From: Turnera subulata
Taxonomy: Eukaryota; Streptophyta; Magnoliopsida; Malpighiales; Passifloraceae
Assembly (NCBI GenBank): GCA_028386065.3
Contig: JAKUCV010005751.1
Coordinates: forward strand, 296,599 to 360,598
DNA: 64,000 bases
Direction: 5' to 3'
Under the pieces are notes generated by a model. It was not told the DNA's origin. It ran no database searches and worked only from the letters and a program-made list of their open reading frames with translations. Both the position numbers and the translations under genes were made by a program. This document shows, one piece after another, positions 1 to 9,421 of this stretch. Each line of letters starts with the position of its first letter. Within the stretch, counting starts at the first letter, position 1.

Positions 1-97
1 TTAAGAGCTTGGATGCTTCTTTGGTTATTTGCTTGGAGCATCCGCAATCAAGGTACCAAAGTACACTTGATGCCTTCAAGCATACCTGCAAAACAAA
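1..97 (-). pseudogene. Start of pol (protease) of copia element B, cut by window edge
   Basis: Reading leftward from the gag stop, this stretch encodes a peptide containing YLDCGCSK. In copia polyproteins the corresponding motif is usually W-I-L/V-D-S-G-C-S, the aspartic protease active site. The catalytic Asp is present but the usual Ser after it is Cys, and the stop before it separates it from gag. The rest of pol lies outside the window to the left. Confidence 0.6.
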
Positions 98-1408
98 TCA
101 AAGGGATTTTGGTACCCAAATCTTTTTGGGTCCTTGATGGTTAGGAGCATAGTGGTAATGAGCTTCTTCTTGTGCCCAATGCCTATGCCTAGTAAAACAT
201 ACCGGGGCAATGTGACCTATCCTATTACAATAGTGACAAGTAACGTTAGGATTGTGCATTCTTCTAGGTTGATTATAGGTACCATATTGCCTATGTTCAT
301 GCAATCTATCATACTTGTCTTTCCTAGGTATAACCCTGTTTTCCCTAGGTTGGGCTATGTGTGTCCTAGGTTTAGTGTGATGAGATTTCCCATTCCTATC
401 ATTGTAGGCATACATTTTAGCATAATGAGATTTTCCACTACTTGCATTTTGAGCATATGACCTTCTACGATGAGTGTGTGATCTCCTATCTTGAACATGT
501 GATCTAGTATGATGAGTAGAAGATGAAACACTATGTTTATGTGTCTTAGCATTTAACACAGTAGGTTTGACATCATTTGACATATTAGATGCACCTAATC
601 CTTCTTTTAGTGTTGGACTCCTTTGTTTTCCTAGAAGAAGATTAAAACTATCTCTACCATTAGTAAACTTCTCTAATGTATTCTTCAAATCATCAACTTG
701 ATGCTTAAGAGATTCATTCTCTTTTCCCAATACAACACAAGCACATACATTAGAAGAAATCTTCTCATTTAGTTCATTGCAAGACATACTAAGAACATGC
801 TTTTCCTTTTCAAGCTTATCGATTTTACCTAATAACTCATCCTTATCATGTGACAATAATTCTACATTATTTTCTAGGGTCTTGTTCTGTTTCTTTAAGT
901 TCTTATTAACATTTGAAACAAAAATGAATTTACTATACAATTCACTAAATGCATCTTGCAGCTCTTCAAATGTATAATCATCATTCGAATAGGAGGTACT
1001 TACCTCTTCCGGAGATTCTTGATTTGCCATGCAACAGAGGTTGACAGTTTCTTCTTGCTTGCTGTCGGTTTCCTCATAGATGACTCCCAGCATTTCCCAC
1101 ATCTCCTTGGCCGTTGCGCAGTGCGAGATCATTTGATAGTCATCCGGATTGACTGCACATTGGAGCATGTGTATTGCCTTCGAATGGTTTTCGATTCTTT
1201 GGATGTCATCTTCGTTGAGCTCCACTTCCGTCCTTGATGGAATTTGAATGCCATTCTTTATCGTTAGCCAAGCAGCAAAGTTATTGGCTTGGATGAAGAT
1301 TCTCATCCTTTCCTTCCAATATGCGTAATTTGTCCCGTCAAAGAATGGTGCACGGGTAGTGGATTGTCCTTCAATAATTCCTGCATACAAATAATTTGAA
1401 CAAGCCAT
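98..1408 (-). CDS. Ty1-copia gag polyprotein, element B
   Basis: This 436-residue open frame starts MACSNYLYAG and begins 57 bases inside the PBS/LTR end, the normal position for gag. Residues about 20-60 hold the DUF4219-like N-terminus with FFDGTNYAYWKERM, followed by a short UBN2-type gag domain. A junction around residue 118 (EETDSKQEETVNLCCMANQE) skips much of the usual capsid region, so the protein looks internally deleted. Residues about 150-250 form a long Lys/Glu/Leu coiled coil, then come a His/Arg/Ser-rich basic stretch and a CCHC zinc knuckle (CHYCNRIGHIAPVC) near residue 400. The end IWVPKSL is typical of Sirevirus-like copia gag. Gag would package element RNA in cytoplasmic particles. 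The frame is open but probably non-functional because of the capsid deletion. Confidence 0.85.
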   Translation of the reverse strand: MACSNYLYAGIIEGQSTTRAPFFDGTNYAYWKERMRIFIQANNFAAWLTIKNGIQIPSRTEVELNEDDIQRIENHSKAIHMLQCAVNPDDYQMISHCATAKEMWEMLGVIYEETDSKQEETVNLCCMANQESPEEVSTSYSNDDYTFEELQDAFSELYSKFIFVSNVNKNLKKQNKTLENNVELLSHDKDELLGKIDKLEKEKHVLSMSCNELNEKISSNVCACVVLGKENESLKHQVDDLKNTLEKFTNGRDSFNLLLGKQRSPTLKEGLGASNMSNDVKPTVLNAKTHKHSVSSSTHHTRSHVQDRRSHTHRRRSYAQNASSGKSHYAKMYAYNDRNGKSHHTKPRTHIAQPRENRVIPRKDKYDRLHEHRQYGTYNQPRRMHNPNVTCHYCNRIGHIAPVCFTRHRHWAQEEAHYHYAPNHQGPKKIWVPKSL

Positions 1409-1450
1409 GGAAATTTACCTCTCAAACTGTTAAGTCTTTCAGAGAGTTAG

Positions 1451-1464
1451 GCTCCGCTACCAAT
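1451..1464 (-). other. Primer binding site, element B
   Basis: On the minus strand, directly after the LTR end (…CTAACA), the sequence reads ATTGGTAGCGGAGC. This matches the standard plant copia initiator-Met tRNA site (TGGTATCAGAGC) with two differences. The same GTAGCGGAGC core follows the LTRs of elements A and C. Confidence 0.7.
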
Positions 1465-2038
1465 TGTTAGGAACAATAGACTTAAGCTAGAGGGGGGGTG
1501 AATAGCTTATGATCGAAAATTAAAAACTTTGCAGGAAATAAGTGCGGAATTAAAAGAATGAAGGACACAAGAGATTTATCCTGGTTCACACACACTCTAC
1601 TAGTGTGGCTAATCCAGCCCTTCAAGTCTCACTTGAAGATTTCACTATCTACGTTAAGCTTACGGGTGCTTAACAAACCGTTACAACCTAGGAATTCTAG
1701 TCACAAGAATCCTAAACCCTGAAAGTTCAAGTCACATGAACTTCAGCTCTCTTGCTTGAAGATACCTCACTTCAAGACTTCTCACACAAGAAGATATACC
1801 CCTCTTCTTATGAATCTAACCAAGGGAACTAACCTCCCTCAAGGTGTATAACAACACAATAATCACTCAGAACAAAAGACTCTCTCAAAGAGCAGGTATG
1901 AGTGTACAAGTGAAGCTCTAAAAGGCAACTCTCAAATCCTCAATAGGATATTGGCTCAATAAAGATTTGATGAATGTATGAATTGAATGCATGTAAGTAG
2001 AGAGTTGATTAGTTTTGAAACACAGCTAAAAATGCTCA

Positions 2039-2045
2039 ATTTATA
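2039..2045 (-). promoter_or_regulatory. Putative TATA box of LTR B
   Basis: TATAAAT on the minus strand lies about 850 bp into the LTR and 95 bp downstream of the last palindrome copy, as expected for a U3 promoter. No other strong TATA candidate was noted nearby. Confidence 0.5.
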
Positions 2046-2139
2046 GCTTTGAAAAGTTATAGAGCCGTTTTAAATCCACCCAAAAACAGCCTTAAACAAA
2101 ACATAGTGGGTGCTGAAAAGTTGTCTGCTACAACGGCAA

Positions 2140-2598
2140 AACATCGATGTTTTCACTTTAAACATCGATGTTTTAGCCAGCAATTTTAAATTATTGCTCC
2201 AACGGCTAGTAGAACATCGATGTTTGTCTGCGGAACATCGATGTTATCATTACAACATCGATGTTCTCTAAACCAACATCGATGTTTTTTGGCTTCGCAA
2301 AAATATGATGAAAAAGGGTCTATGCCAGAACATCGATGTTTGAAAATGAAACATCGATGTTTTGTGAAACATCGATGTTTAATTTTCCAACATCGATGTT
2401 TTTTGGCTTCGGCAAAATTTTGGAAAACCTTGAAGAAATCACAACATCGATGTTTTAATTACAACATCGATGTTTTGACCAACGGTCACAAGAACATCGA
2501 TGTTTTATAATCCAACATCGATGTTTTAGAGCTACTGCCAATATTTTGAAAAACTTGAAAAACAGAACATCGATGTTTGCTTTCAGAACATCGATGTT
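2140..2598. repeat. Array of 16 perfect AACATCGATGTT palindromes in the U3 of LTR B
   Basis: Exact copies start at 2140, 2161, 2213, 2234, 2254, 2275, 2329, 2350, 2368, 2389, 2443, 2463, 2493, 2514, 2566 and 2587. They tend to occur in pairs about 20-21 bases apart, separated by longer spacers of about 30-54 bases containing TTTTTTGGCTTCG- and GCTACTGCCAA-type words. Each copy has a central ATCGAT with one CpG. The spacers are diverged, whereas the 12-mers are invariant. Confidence 0.97.
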
Positions 2599-2897
2599 TT
2601 GGACTAAAAACACAACTTTGTGATTGAAATGATGCTATGAAATGCATGAGTAAAACTTGTTTTATTTTGAGCCAATGCCTAAGAGAAGTTGAGTGTTTTA
2701 CCCTGTACAAATGGGTCCTAACTTCTCTTGCTCTTCTTGTACTTCAACTCTTGATCATATCTTCTCTTGAATTCTTGATCACTTTGGTTGAGCACTTGTT
2801 TGCTTGATTTCTTTTTGCTTCAAGGTTGTCATCAATTGAGCCAAGGTTTGTCATTATCAAAACTCTGAAATGAAACAAGGAGGCATGAGTTCTAACA

Positions 2898-3585
2898 GAG
2901 TGAGCTGTGGTACTATGCCACACTCCTTTAGATGATCAAGAAATTCTCGGCCTAAGTATTCACCTCCTGGATCTGATCGAAGCATTTTAATGCTCTTGCC
3001 GAGTTGATTCAGTACTTCATTCTTGAATTCTTTGAACATTTCAAAGGATTCTGACCTGTGTCTCATTAGATACACACAGCCATACCTACTGAAATCGTCA
3101 GTAAATGTAATGAAGTATTGGAATCCACCTCTAGCTTGTGTCGACATCAGTCCACATACATCATTATGTATAAGACCTAACAAGTCCAAAGCTCTTTTAC
3201 CTTTACCGGTAAAAGAAGCCTTCGTCATCTTGCCTAACAAACATGACTCACATGTCTCAAATGATTCAAAATCAAATGAGTCTAAAAGTCCATCTTTATG
3301 GAGTTTAGATATACGAGTCTCGTTTATATGGCCCAATCGACAATGCCAAAGATAGGTTTCATTAGAATCGTTCATTCTAACCTTCTTCGTATTAACGTTA
3401 TAGAATGCGGTTTCTAGGTTAAGAACATACAAACCATTGCTTAAATACGCACCACCATAATAAACATTATTGAAATAAATAGAACAACATTTGTCCTTTA
3501 TTACAAAAGAAAAACCTTTCTTGTCAAGACAAGACACAGAAATCAAATTCCTGCTTATGGTCGGTACATAATAACAATCGTCTAG
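2898..3585 (-). pseudogene. Truncated pol (GAG-pre-integrase and integrase core) of copia element A
   Basis: The frame continues from the gag/protease ORF after one in-frame stop at its junction. It encodes the pre-integrase zinc finger region (LWHCRLGHIN ... CESCLLGKMTK, HHCC type) and the start of the integrase core (NDVCGLMSTQARGG, YFITFTDDFSRYG, LRSDPGGEYLG with the second catalytic Asp). It stops after CGIVPQLT, where LTR B begins. The reverse transcriptase and RNase H must lie beyond B, outside the window. Integrase would insert element cDNA; here it is disrupted. Confidence 0.85.
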
Positions 3586-4659
3586 TTATAAAACCAAACC
3601 ACTCGGTAAGAAAAGATAGTAAGTTCCTACGGCTAATGCAGCAACTCTTGCTCCATTTCCCACGCGCAGGTCTATCTCACCCTTTGCCATTCTCCTACTC
3701 TTTCTCAGTTCCTGTACATTTACACAAATGTGAGAACCACATCTGGTATCTAATACCCATGATGCAGAGATAGAGATATTAGCTTCTATAACAAAAATAC
3801 CTGAAGTGGAAGTCTTACTTCCCTTCTGTTTCTTCACCTCTTCAAGGTAAACAGGGCAGTTGCGTTTCCAATGGCCAAGTTTGTTGCAATGGAAACATTG
3901 CCCTTCCTTTGCAATACCACCTTTGGGTTTCAGCACATAGGAACAAGAAGATGCACATGCACCAAACTTTTTGGCACATTTCTTTTTTTTGTAAAACTTG
4001 GCTTTACCCTTTCCTTTGACTTTTCCAACCATCAAAATGTTGTTGGATTTGTTTGCCTTCATTTGTTGCTCAACTGTTCCTAACATGTTAAGCAACTCAG
4101 ACAAAGATTTTTCAAGATGATTCATATTGAAATTCATGACAAATTGGCTGTAACTATCCGGCAACGATTGCAGGACTAGATCAACAGCCAATTCCTTTTG
4201 CAAAGGAAAACCTAGACCCTCAAGGCTCTCAATGTATCCAATCATTTTGAGCACATGAGGTCTCACCGGTGATGACTCAGCCATCTTGCATTGGAATAAT
4301 GCCTTAGAGGTCTCATACCTCTCATGCCTTGCTTGCTCTTCAAAAAGCATTTTCAGATGTTCGATCATATCGAACGCATCCAAGGTCTCATGTTGCTTCT
4401 GAAGCTCAGAGTCCATGTTAACAAGCATAAGGCATGCAACATCCAATGCATCATCAACATGCTTCTTGTAAGCATCTCTTTCTGCCCTATAAGCATTAGG
4501 CGCCAGTTCATTTGGAACTTGCCCTTCAAGGACATACAACTTTTTTTCTTGTTCGAGGACTATCCTCAAGTTGCGATACCATTTTAGGAAGTTATTCCCA
4601 TTCAACTTTTCCTTCTCAAGGACAGATCGCAGTGACATTGTGCTAGTGTTTTGTGCCAT
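3586..4659 (-). CDS. Ty1-copia gag and protease start, element A
   Basis: This 357-residue frame starts MAQNTSTMSLRSVLEKEKLN. It contains the copia gag domain (LNGNNFLKWYRNLRIVLEQEKK near residues 18-40), a UBN2-like capsid segment to about residue 210, a basic linker, a CCHC zinc knuckle (CFHCNKLGHWKRNC, about 255-268), and a protease motif altered to LDTRCGSH (usually D-S-G-A/C-S/T-H) near 303. The frame stops at LPSGLVL, where related polyproteins continue without a break, so a single nonsense change separates it from pol. The changed residue after the catalytic Asp also suggests decay. The ATG is the first Met after a 1.4-kb leader. Confidence 0.85.
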   Translation of the reverse strand: MAQNTSTMSLRSVLEKEKLNGNNFLKWYRNLRIVLEQEKKLYVLEGQVPNELAPNAYRAERDAYKKHVDDALDVACLMLVNMDSELQKQHETLDAFDMIEHLKMLFEEQARHERYETSKALFQCKMAESSPVRPHVLKMIGYIESLEGLGFPLQKELAVDLVLQSLPDSYSQFVMNFNMNHLEKSLSELLNMLGTVEQQMKANKSNNILMVGKVKGKGKAKFYKKKKCAKKFGACASSCSYVLKPKGGIAKEGQCFHCNKLGHWKRNCPVYLEEVKKQKGSKTSTSGIFVIEANISISASWVLDTRCGSHICVNVQELRKSRRMAKGEIDLRVGNGARVAALAVGTYYLFLPSGLVL

Positions 4660-5229
4660 GGAAATTCTACAACAATGATCAACTCACACAAATAAGAGTC
4701 ATGCATACAAAATCATTTAACAAGGAATTCTATTAAATGATGCTTCTACTATATAAATCAAGACAATCATATAAGTAGGCCAAGATCCATATTTCACTAC
4801 TAGATAAGTCAGCTTTGGCTGATTGCTTACTTCATAGTTATTTAGGTAGACAACTCTTGTCAATTACATCTCATATAATTCTTGGATAGTTGAGTGAACA
4901 ACACTTGTTCTTGTCTATCTCATAGACTTAGCTCAGCTCCTTGCCTCTAAGTCCTTAATCCTATTAAGATAACCTAGTTAAGTTCAACACCATAATAAGC
5001 AGTTCCGATATTACAATTATCGCGTCGCACCTTGCTAGGATAAACATTGGCACCTTGCTTTGGAAAAACCTACCAAGTGTTGATCTAAGCAATGATTAGT
5101 GCTTATCATGGAAGGCAACATAAGAAGAACTTAATATTTTCATCAACATATTATTCCAATACATTACATGCATGTTCTTGATGAATCATATATTGATGTT
5201 TGTAAATTTGGAAACCAAAATTACAAGTG
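4660..5229 (-). other. Untranslated leader of element A, gag-proximal part
   Basis: No open frame or RNA gene is visible in this AT-rich stretch between gag and the palindrome array. It has words resembling unstable tandem copies (CACCTTGCT twice near 5030-5060). It is interpreted as the retroelement leader, unusually long for a copia element, or as leader plus part of another insertion. Confidence 0.45.
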
Positions 5230-5770
5230 AACATCGATGTTTAAACTTGAACATCGATGTTTTGAGAATCTGATTCTCCCAACTATTTGGCCGAGGCTCA
5301 AGAACATAGATGTTTTGAGTAACTTGAACTTCAAACTATTTGGCAGTAGCTCAAGAACATCGATGTTCAACTCTTAAACATCGATGTTTTGAGAATTCTG
5401 AAAGTTTATGATTTTGGCAGTAGCATTTTAACATCAATGTTGAACTGAAACATCGATGTTTGAACTTCTGAAACTCAAGAACATCGATGTTGGAACCTTG
5501 AACATCGATGTTATGTGAGTTCTGGAACTTCAAACCAATTTGGCCGAGCTCAAATAATATCGATGTTTAACTCTTAACATCGATGTTTTTTTTGAGAGTT
5601 CTGCATGAGAACATCGATGTTTGTCATAAAACATCGATGTTTTGAACGTCGGGCCGAGGCTAAACTTCATCAAAACATCGATGTTGGCCACACAACATCG
5701 ATGTTTTAAAGGTTCGGCCAAGGCTAAACTTCATGCTAACATCGATGTTTGTCTCACCAACATCGATGTT
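5230..5770. repeat. Second array of AACATCGATGTT palindromes, in the leader of element A
   Basis: Fourteen exact copies start at 5230, 5250, 5356, 5377, 5449, 5480, 5501, 5576, 5610, 5630, 5674, 5694, 5738 and 5759. Three one-mismatch copies start at 5303, 5430 and 5556. As in the other array, copies are often paired 20-21 bases apart. Spacers include TTGGCAGTAGCTC (5340-5352), the exact reverse complement of GAGCTACTGCCAA at 2529-2541 in LTR B. The two arrays therefore share more than the palindrome and appear to lie in opposite orientation. Confidence 0.95.
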
Positions 5771-5785
5771 ATGGCCTAGCTGTAC

Positions 5786-5848
5786 TAGAACGACAATCGT
5801 TCTATACACAAACCGACACTCGATTTTTCTTAGTCGAACTCTTCGACT
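5786..5848. repeat. Two short perfect hairpins beside the palindrome array
   Basis: 5786-5804 has 8-base arms (TAGAACGA / TCGTTCTA) around CAA. 5832-5848 has 7-base arms (AGTCGAA / TTCGACT) around CTC. They follow directly after the last 12-mer palindrome and differ from it in sequence. Confidence 0.7.
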
Positions 5849-6059
5849 TACTGCCATGAATATCTTGATTGATATCTCATACCAATCAAGTACTTGTTGT
5901 CAAAACCTTTTTAACAAAAACACAACATCAACATGTTCAATAACTCATTTAGCACATCACATATACAAAATGAATTCAGCATATCACATATACTAGCATG
6001 TTCATACTATATCACATATAATATATGAACACATAATTCGGTTTAGAACTTCACAAGAG

Positions 6060-6072
6060 GCTCCGCTACCAC
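6060..6072 (-). other. Primer binding site, element A
   Basis: The minus strand reads GTGGTAGCGGAGC immediately after the LTR end (…ACTTACA). It shares the GTAGCGGAGC core with elements B and C. Confidence 0.7.
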
Positions 6073-7588
6073 TGTAAGTATCCGGGCATGCAAACTGACA
6101 ATTAAATGCAATAACATACGCAGCGAAAAACCGGATACACATGGAGGATTCAAGTGAAGGGTAGCAAAACCGAATAACAATTTTTACGTACCTGAATCGG
6201 TTGAGGTCTTTCACCCAACTGTAGGGACGAATCAGCAAGAGCCGGACAGAGATCCCGCCCCTCTACGGTATCCATACGAACTGTCGATGACTAGCCGAAA
6301 ACTATCTCACGATCTCCAACCCGAGCTCTCCCGAATAGCAGTGCTAGCTGCGGATTTCCGGGAGTTGTGTGGTGTTTTGTGTTTTCTTTCTTTCTCAAAG
6401 AATGAAGGGGTGAGTGTGTGTTCCTGATGCTCTGAAAAATCAGAATGCAAGGTGTAGAGTAATCTGATTACTCACTCGAATAAATGCATAGATTATTAGA
6501 GACAAGAATGGCCAACATAATGGTCCATCCCACATGATTAAGATTCCACCACTATCTAGTCTAATCATGTCTCCACTATGCACTAATGGGATTACACAAC
6601 ACATGCCATTAGGTTTGGCTCAATAATTCTGACAATCAGTGAATCAAACCAGCCTAAAACAACCCTGGTCCAACCACAGTCCAACCACGGTCCAACCATA
6701 CCTAGTCGAACTATGGTCCAACCACGGTTCAACCACCTGCTCGAATCAACGATTCTAAGTGTGTGACCCTGTAGGCACTTGTAACGTCCGGCAATAATTG
6801 TAAACTCATTTACAATTATAAGCAAAGAGCGGTGTCTAGCAACACATCATTGCTACCCGAACGACAAGATCAGTACTGATTCAATATGCCTCGTAACCAT
6901 GTCATTGTCCCTCCGTCCCATTATCAAGATTAAACGCGAGACATGGAATATGTCAATCTCGCATATGTTTAATCTCGGTTTCTTGATCCTCGAGCCAACT
7001 GTGTAAAACGGATACTAATGATATCACCATATCATAATCCGAGCACGGCCGTGCATTTACAGTTCAACTCTATCAAGAAACCAACCAATAATATACCCGT
7101 TATATGGGTTGGACGAATCCCCTCTGGATCATACAAAACCCGCTACACATTTATCATATACCCAGTGATTACACTAAGTCTACTCATTTACGAAATAGCC
7201 AAGAGTAATATCAAAGTATACGACTCATATGTTGGGAACCTTGATGATCACAGGTCTAAGGACAATACATATAGAACCGCTAATGACAATCATATAACGT
7301 TCCATGTAGCGTTCTTATGTGGGTCGGTCCAGTCCACAAGTTCTCTAACTTGTACCCGTATGTAGAATTCATATCACATATAATTCTCAACATACGCTAG
7401 TCTTAATTTATTATTACAACCCATCCATAATAATAATCGACTAGGGAAATTTAAGAATAAATATTCTAGGGTTATAAATATGTGCAAGCGTTTATCTCAT
7501 AAACGATATTTATTGGAATAATCTTAATGTGTATACATGATTACAAATAAACATCCATTGATTAGATTTTGGGCATATTTCACTAACA
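6073..7588 (-). mobile_element. 5' LTR of copia element A
   Basis: The minus strand starts TGTTAGTGAAATATGCCC at 7588 and ends GGATACTTACA at 6073 (1516 bp). Around 6660-6735 there are tandem repeats built on GGTTGGACC/GTGGTTGGACC, and the same unit is expanded in the related solo LTR at 61097-62385. The two LTRs can be followed side by side over most of their lengths, which confirms the boundaries. Short open frames inside it are not genes. Confidence 0.85.
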
Positions 7589-7634
7589 AATAGTAAATAT
7601 AGCTTTTAAATTAATAAGTAATTTACAACTTAAA

Positions 7635-8631
7635 TGTTGCCCAAAAGTGCCTAAAAGGGGAGGGCTGAATTAGGCTTTGAACTTTTTCGGGCATAAAAGA
7701 TTTGGTTTTTGCGATACCAAATCTTTATAACGCTTGGCGAGTGTTGTAAAGCAAGAATGCAAGTAAGAGGAGTAAGAGAGACAGAACACAAGAATTTTTT
7801 AGTGGTTCCCCCTGAACAAGTACTCCACTACCTAAAAGTTCCTCCCTTTAAGATTTCAATCACTCACTATCTTTAGGTTTTTGCGGGTTCAACCTTAACC
7901 TTTACAATCACAAACTTTTCTATGCTAAGCTCAAACATTTACAAGCTTTTCACAGGCTAAGCTCTAACCTACCCTGAAATCTAATCCTAGACTGGGTACC
8001 CGGCAAAACTAATCCAAGACTTGCTTACAAATTACCCTTTGAATATGTTTTGCAATGCAAGCAGAAAAACCAGATCAGATACCAAATCTTTAAGTTCAAG
8101 TATACACTCAGATTTTGCACAATAGCTGGGATAGATCTTCAGAGGTGTAATAGACCCTCTTTATAGAATCTTAGCAACAGCTCCTTAAACTCCTAGTTGA
8201 CTTTAGTTCATTAAATCTTCAGTTTAGTACCGTTGCGCCATGTCAACTCCTTGGTTGCAAAGAATTTACAAAATCTGGAAAGTTTGGACCACCTTCTTGG
8301 GTTGAGTTGGAGTTAGGTGGGAAAGTCTTCCGCACTTCCATAAAGTCTTCCCTCTTACTTGTTCATCAATTCAAACCGTTGGAAGTGGGTTTTAATTGCA
8401 TGGAGGACCACACGCAACTTGTACAAAAGGTTAAAAGAGACAGCTCGCAGATATGGTTGCAACAAAAATCATCTAGCATGTTTCTGAGATATGGTTTTAG
8501 CAAAAACCTTAATTCCTCATGTAAGCTAAAATCAATACAAGGAAAGTTCAAAGCAATCTTGTTATTTGTTATTCATCAAAACCAATTATTCACTAATCAA
8601 TATTAAGAGGTGATTAACCCAATTTTTGGCA
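7635..8631 (-). repeat. 3' LTR of element C
   Basis: It aligns by eye to 17935-18984 from the CCCAAAAGTG end through AGAGGTGATTAAC. The minus strand starts TGCCAAAAATTG. TATAAAG (minus, 8165-8159) is a promoter candidate. A 31-base palindrome with 11-base perfect arms (AAAGATTTGGT / ACCAAATCTTT) lies at 7696-7726. It is shorter than the other LTR mainly because it lacks an insert near 18479-18505. Confidence 0.85.
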
Positions 8632-9421
8632 ACAATCTCCTCCTTTTTTATGATGATAAATTTGTGTTGATTTCACATATAACAAAGGCTTAAAATATTT
8701 CCATTAATTTTAAAAGCTCCCCCTATTTTTTTGTTCCCATTTTCCAAAATATTTTTTTAATTCAACAAGGATAAGTTTTGAAAACGATCAAAGCATGCCT
8801 TGTAAATTTTATCTTGGCATACTTAGCCAACAACCTCCCCCACAGATTTTCAATTTCTACATAAGATATTAGTTGAATGTATAGACAGATATGAAGTAGC
8901 GCAGCATTCAACATTATAAATTTTGGTTTTTGGCAGAAACCAAATCGCTTTTATAGGTGTGGTTTTTGATAAAAAACAGATACTTAATTAGATTGATCAA
9001 AAGTATGGTTTTAACAACCACCATATCGTTATAATCTGCATAAGATCAATCAATAGCATCAACTATTTCTCCATATTCCCTGCATAATCAACCAAGTCAC
9101 AGACAAGCCGATCTGATTTTGGTTTTTCACAAAAACCATATCCATACTCGTTCCTGCATATACTGAATCAACACAAAACACACAATTTCTCCCCCTTTGG
9201 CATCAACAGAAAGGAACCAAAGATATAGGAACAGAGCAAAGATCAACCAGAGTTAAACATTTAAAAGAGTAATATCCAAATATTTTAACACAATATCCAT
9301 AAAGATAGAAAATATTCGAAAATGTCATCAACCAAAATAAGAACCAAATTTATAGAACCAAAGTAGAGAACCAAGATGAATGCAATGCATGAGTCCTAAA
9401 AGAATCAGATAGAGAAAGGCT
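8632..9421 (-). other. Non-coding spacer between the additional ORF and 3' LTR of element C
   Basis: No supportable ORF. It contains several imperfect palindromes on GGTTTTT/AAAAACC: 8922-8945, 9005-9024 and 9121-9137. The stretch nearest the LTR is pyrimidine-rich on the plus strand (CTCCTCCTTTTTT at 8637), i.e. a polypurine tract on the element's coding strand. Confidence 0.6.

Larger units (their letters stand above)
1465..2897 (-). mobile_element. 5' LTR of copia element B (Sirevirus-like)
   Basis: The minus strand begins TGTTAGAACTCATGCC at 2897 and ends CTAACA at 1465, a 1433-bp LTR adjoining the PBS and gag. A TATA box (TATAAAT on the minus strand, 2045-2039) places the U3/R transition there. 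The U3 contains 16 copies of a 12-base palindrome. The LTR interrupts the integrase coding sequence of element A at 2897/2898, so B is younger than A. The left target-site copy and the 3' LTR are outside the window. Confidence 0.85.

Noticed and set aside
2140..2598. CRISPR-like array made of AACATCGATGTT repeats
   Set aside because: The repeat is only 12 bases, palindromic, with irregular diverged spacers inside a plant LTR; there are no cas genes and the DNA is eukaryotic.
7018..7365. 115-codon plus-strand ORF in LTR A
   Set aside because: Lies wholly inside an LTR, is antisense to the element, and the related solo LTR does not keep the frame.
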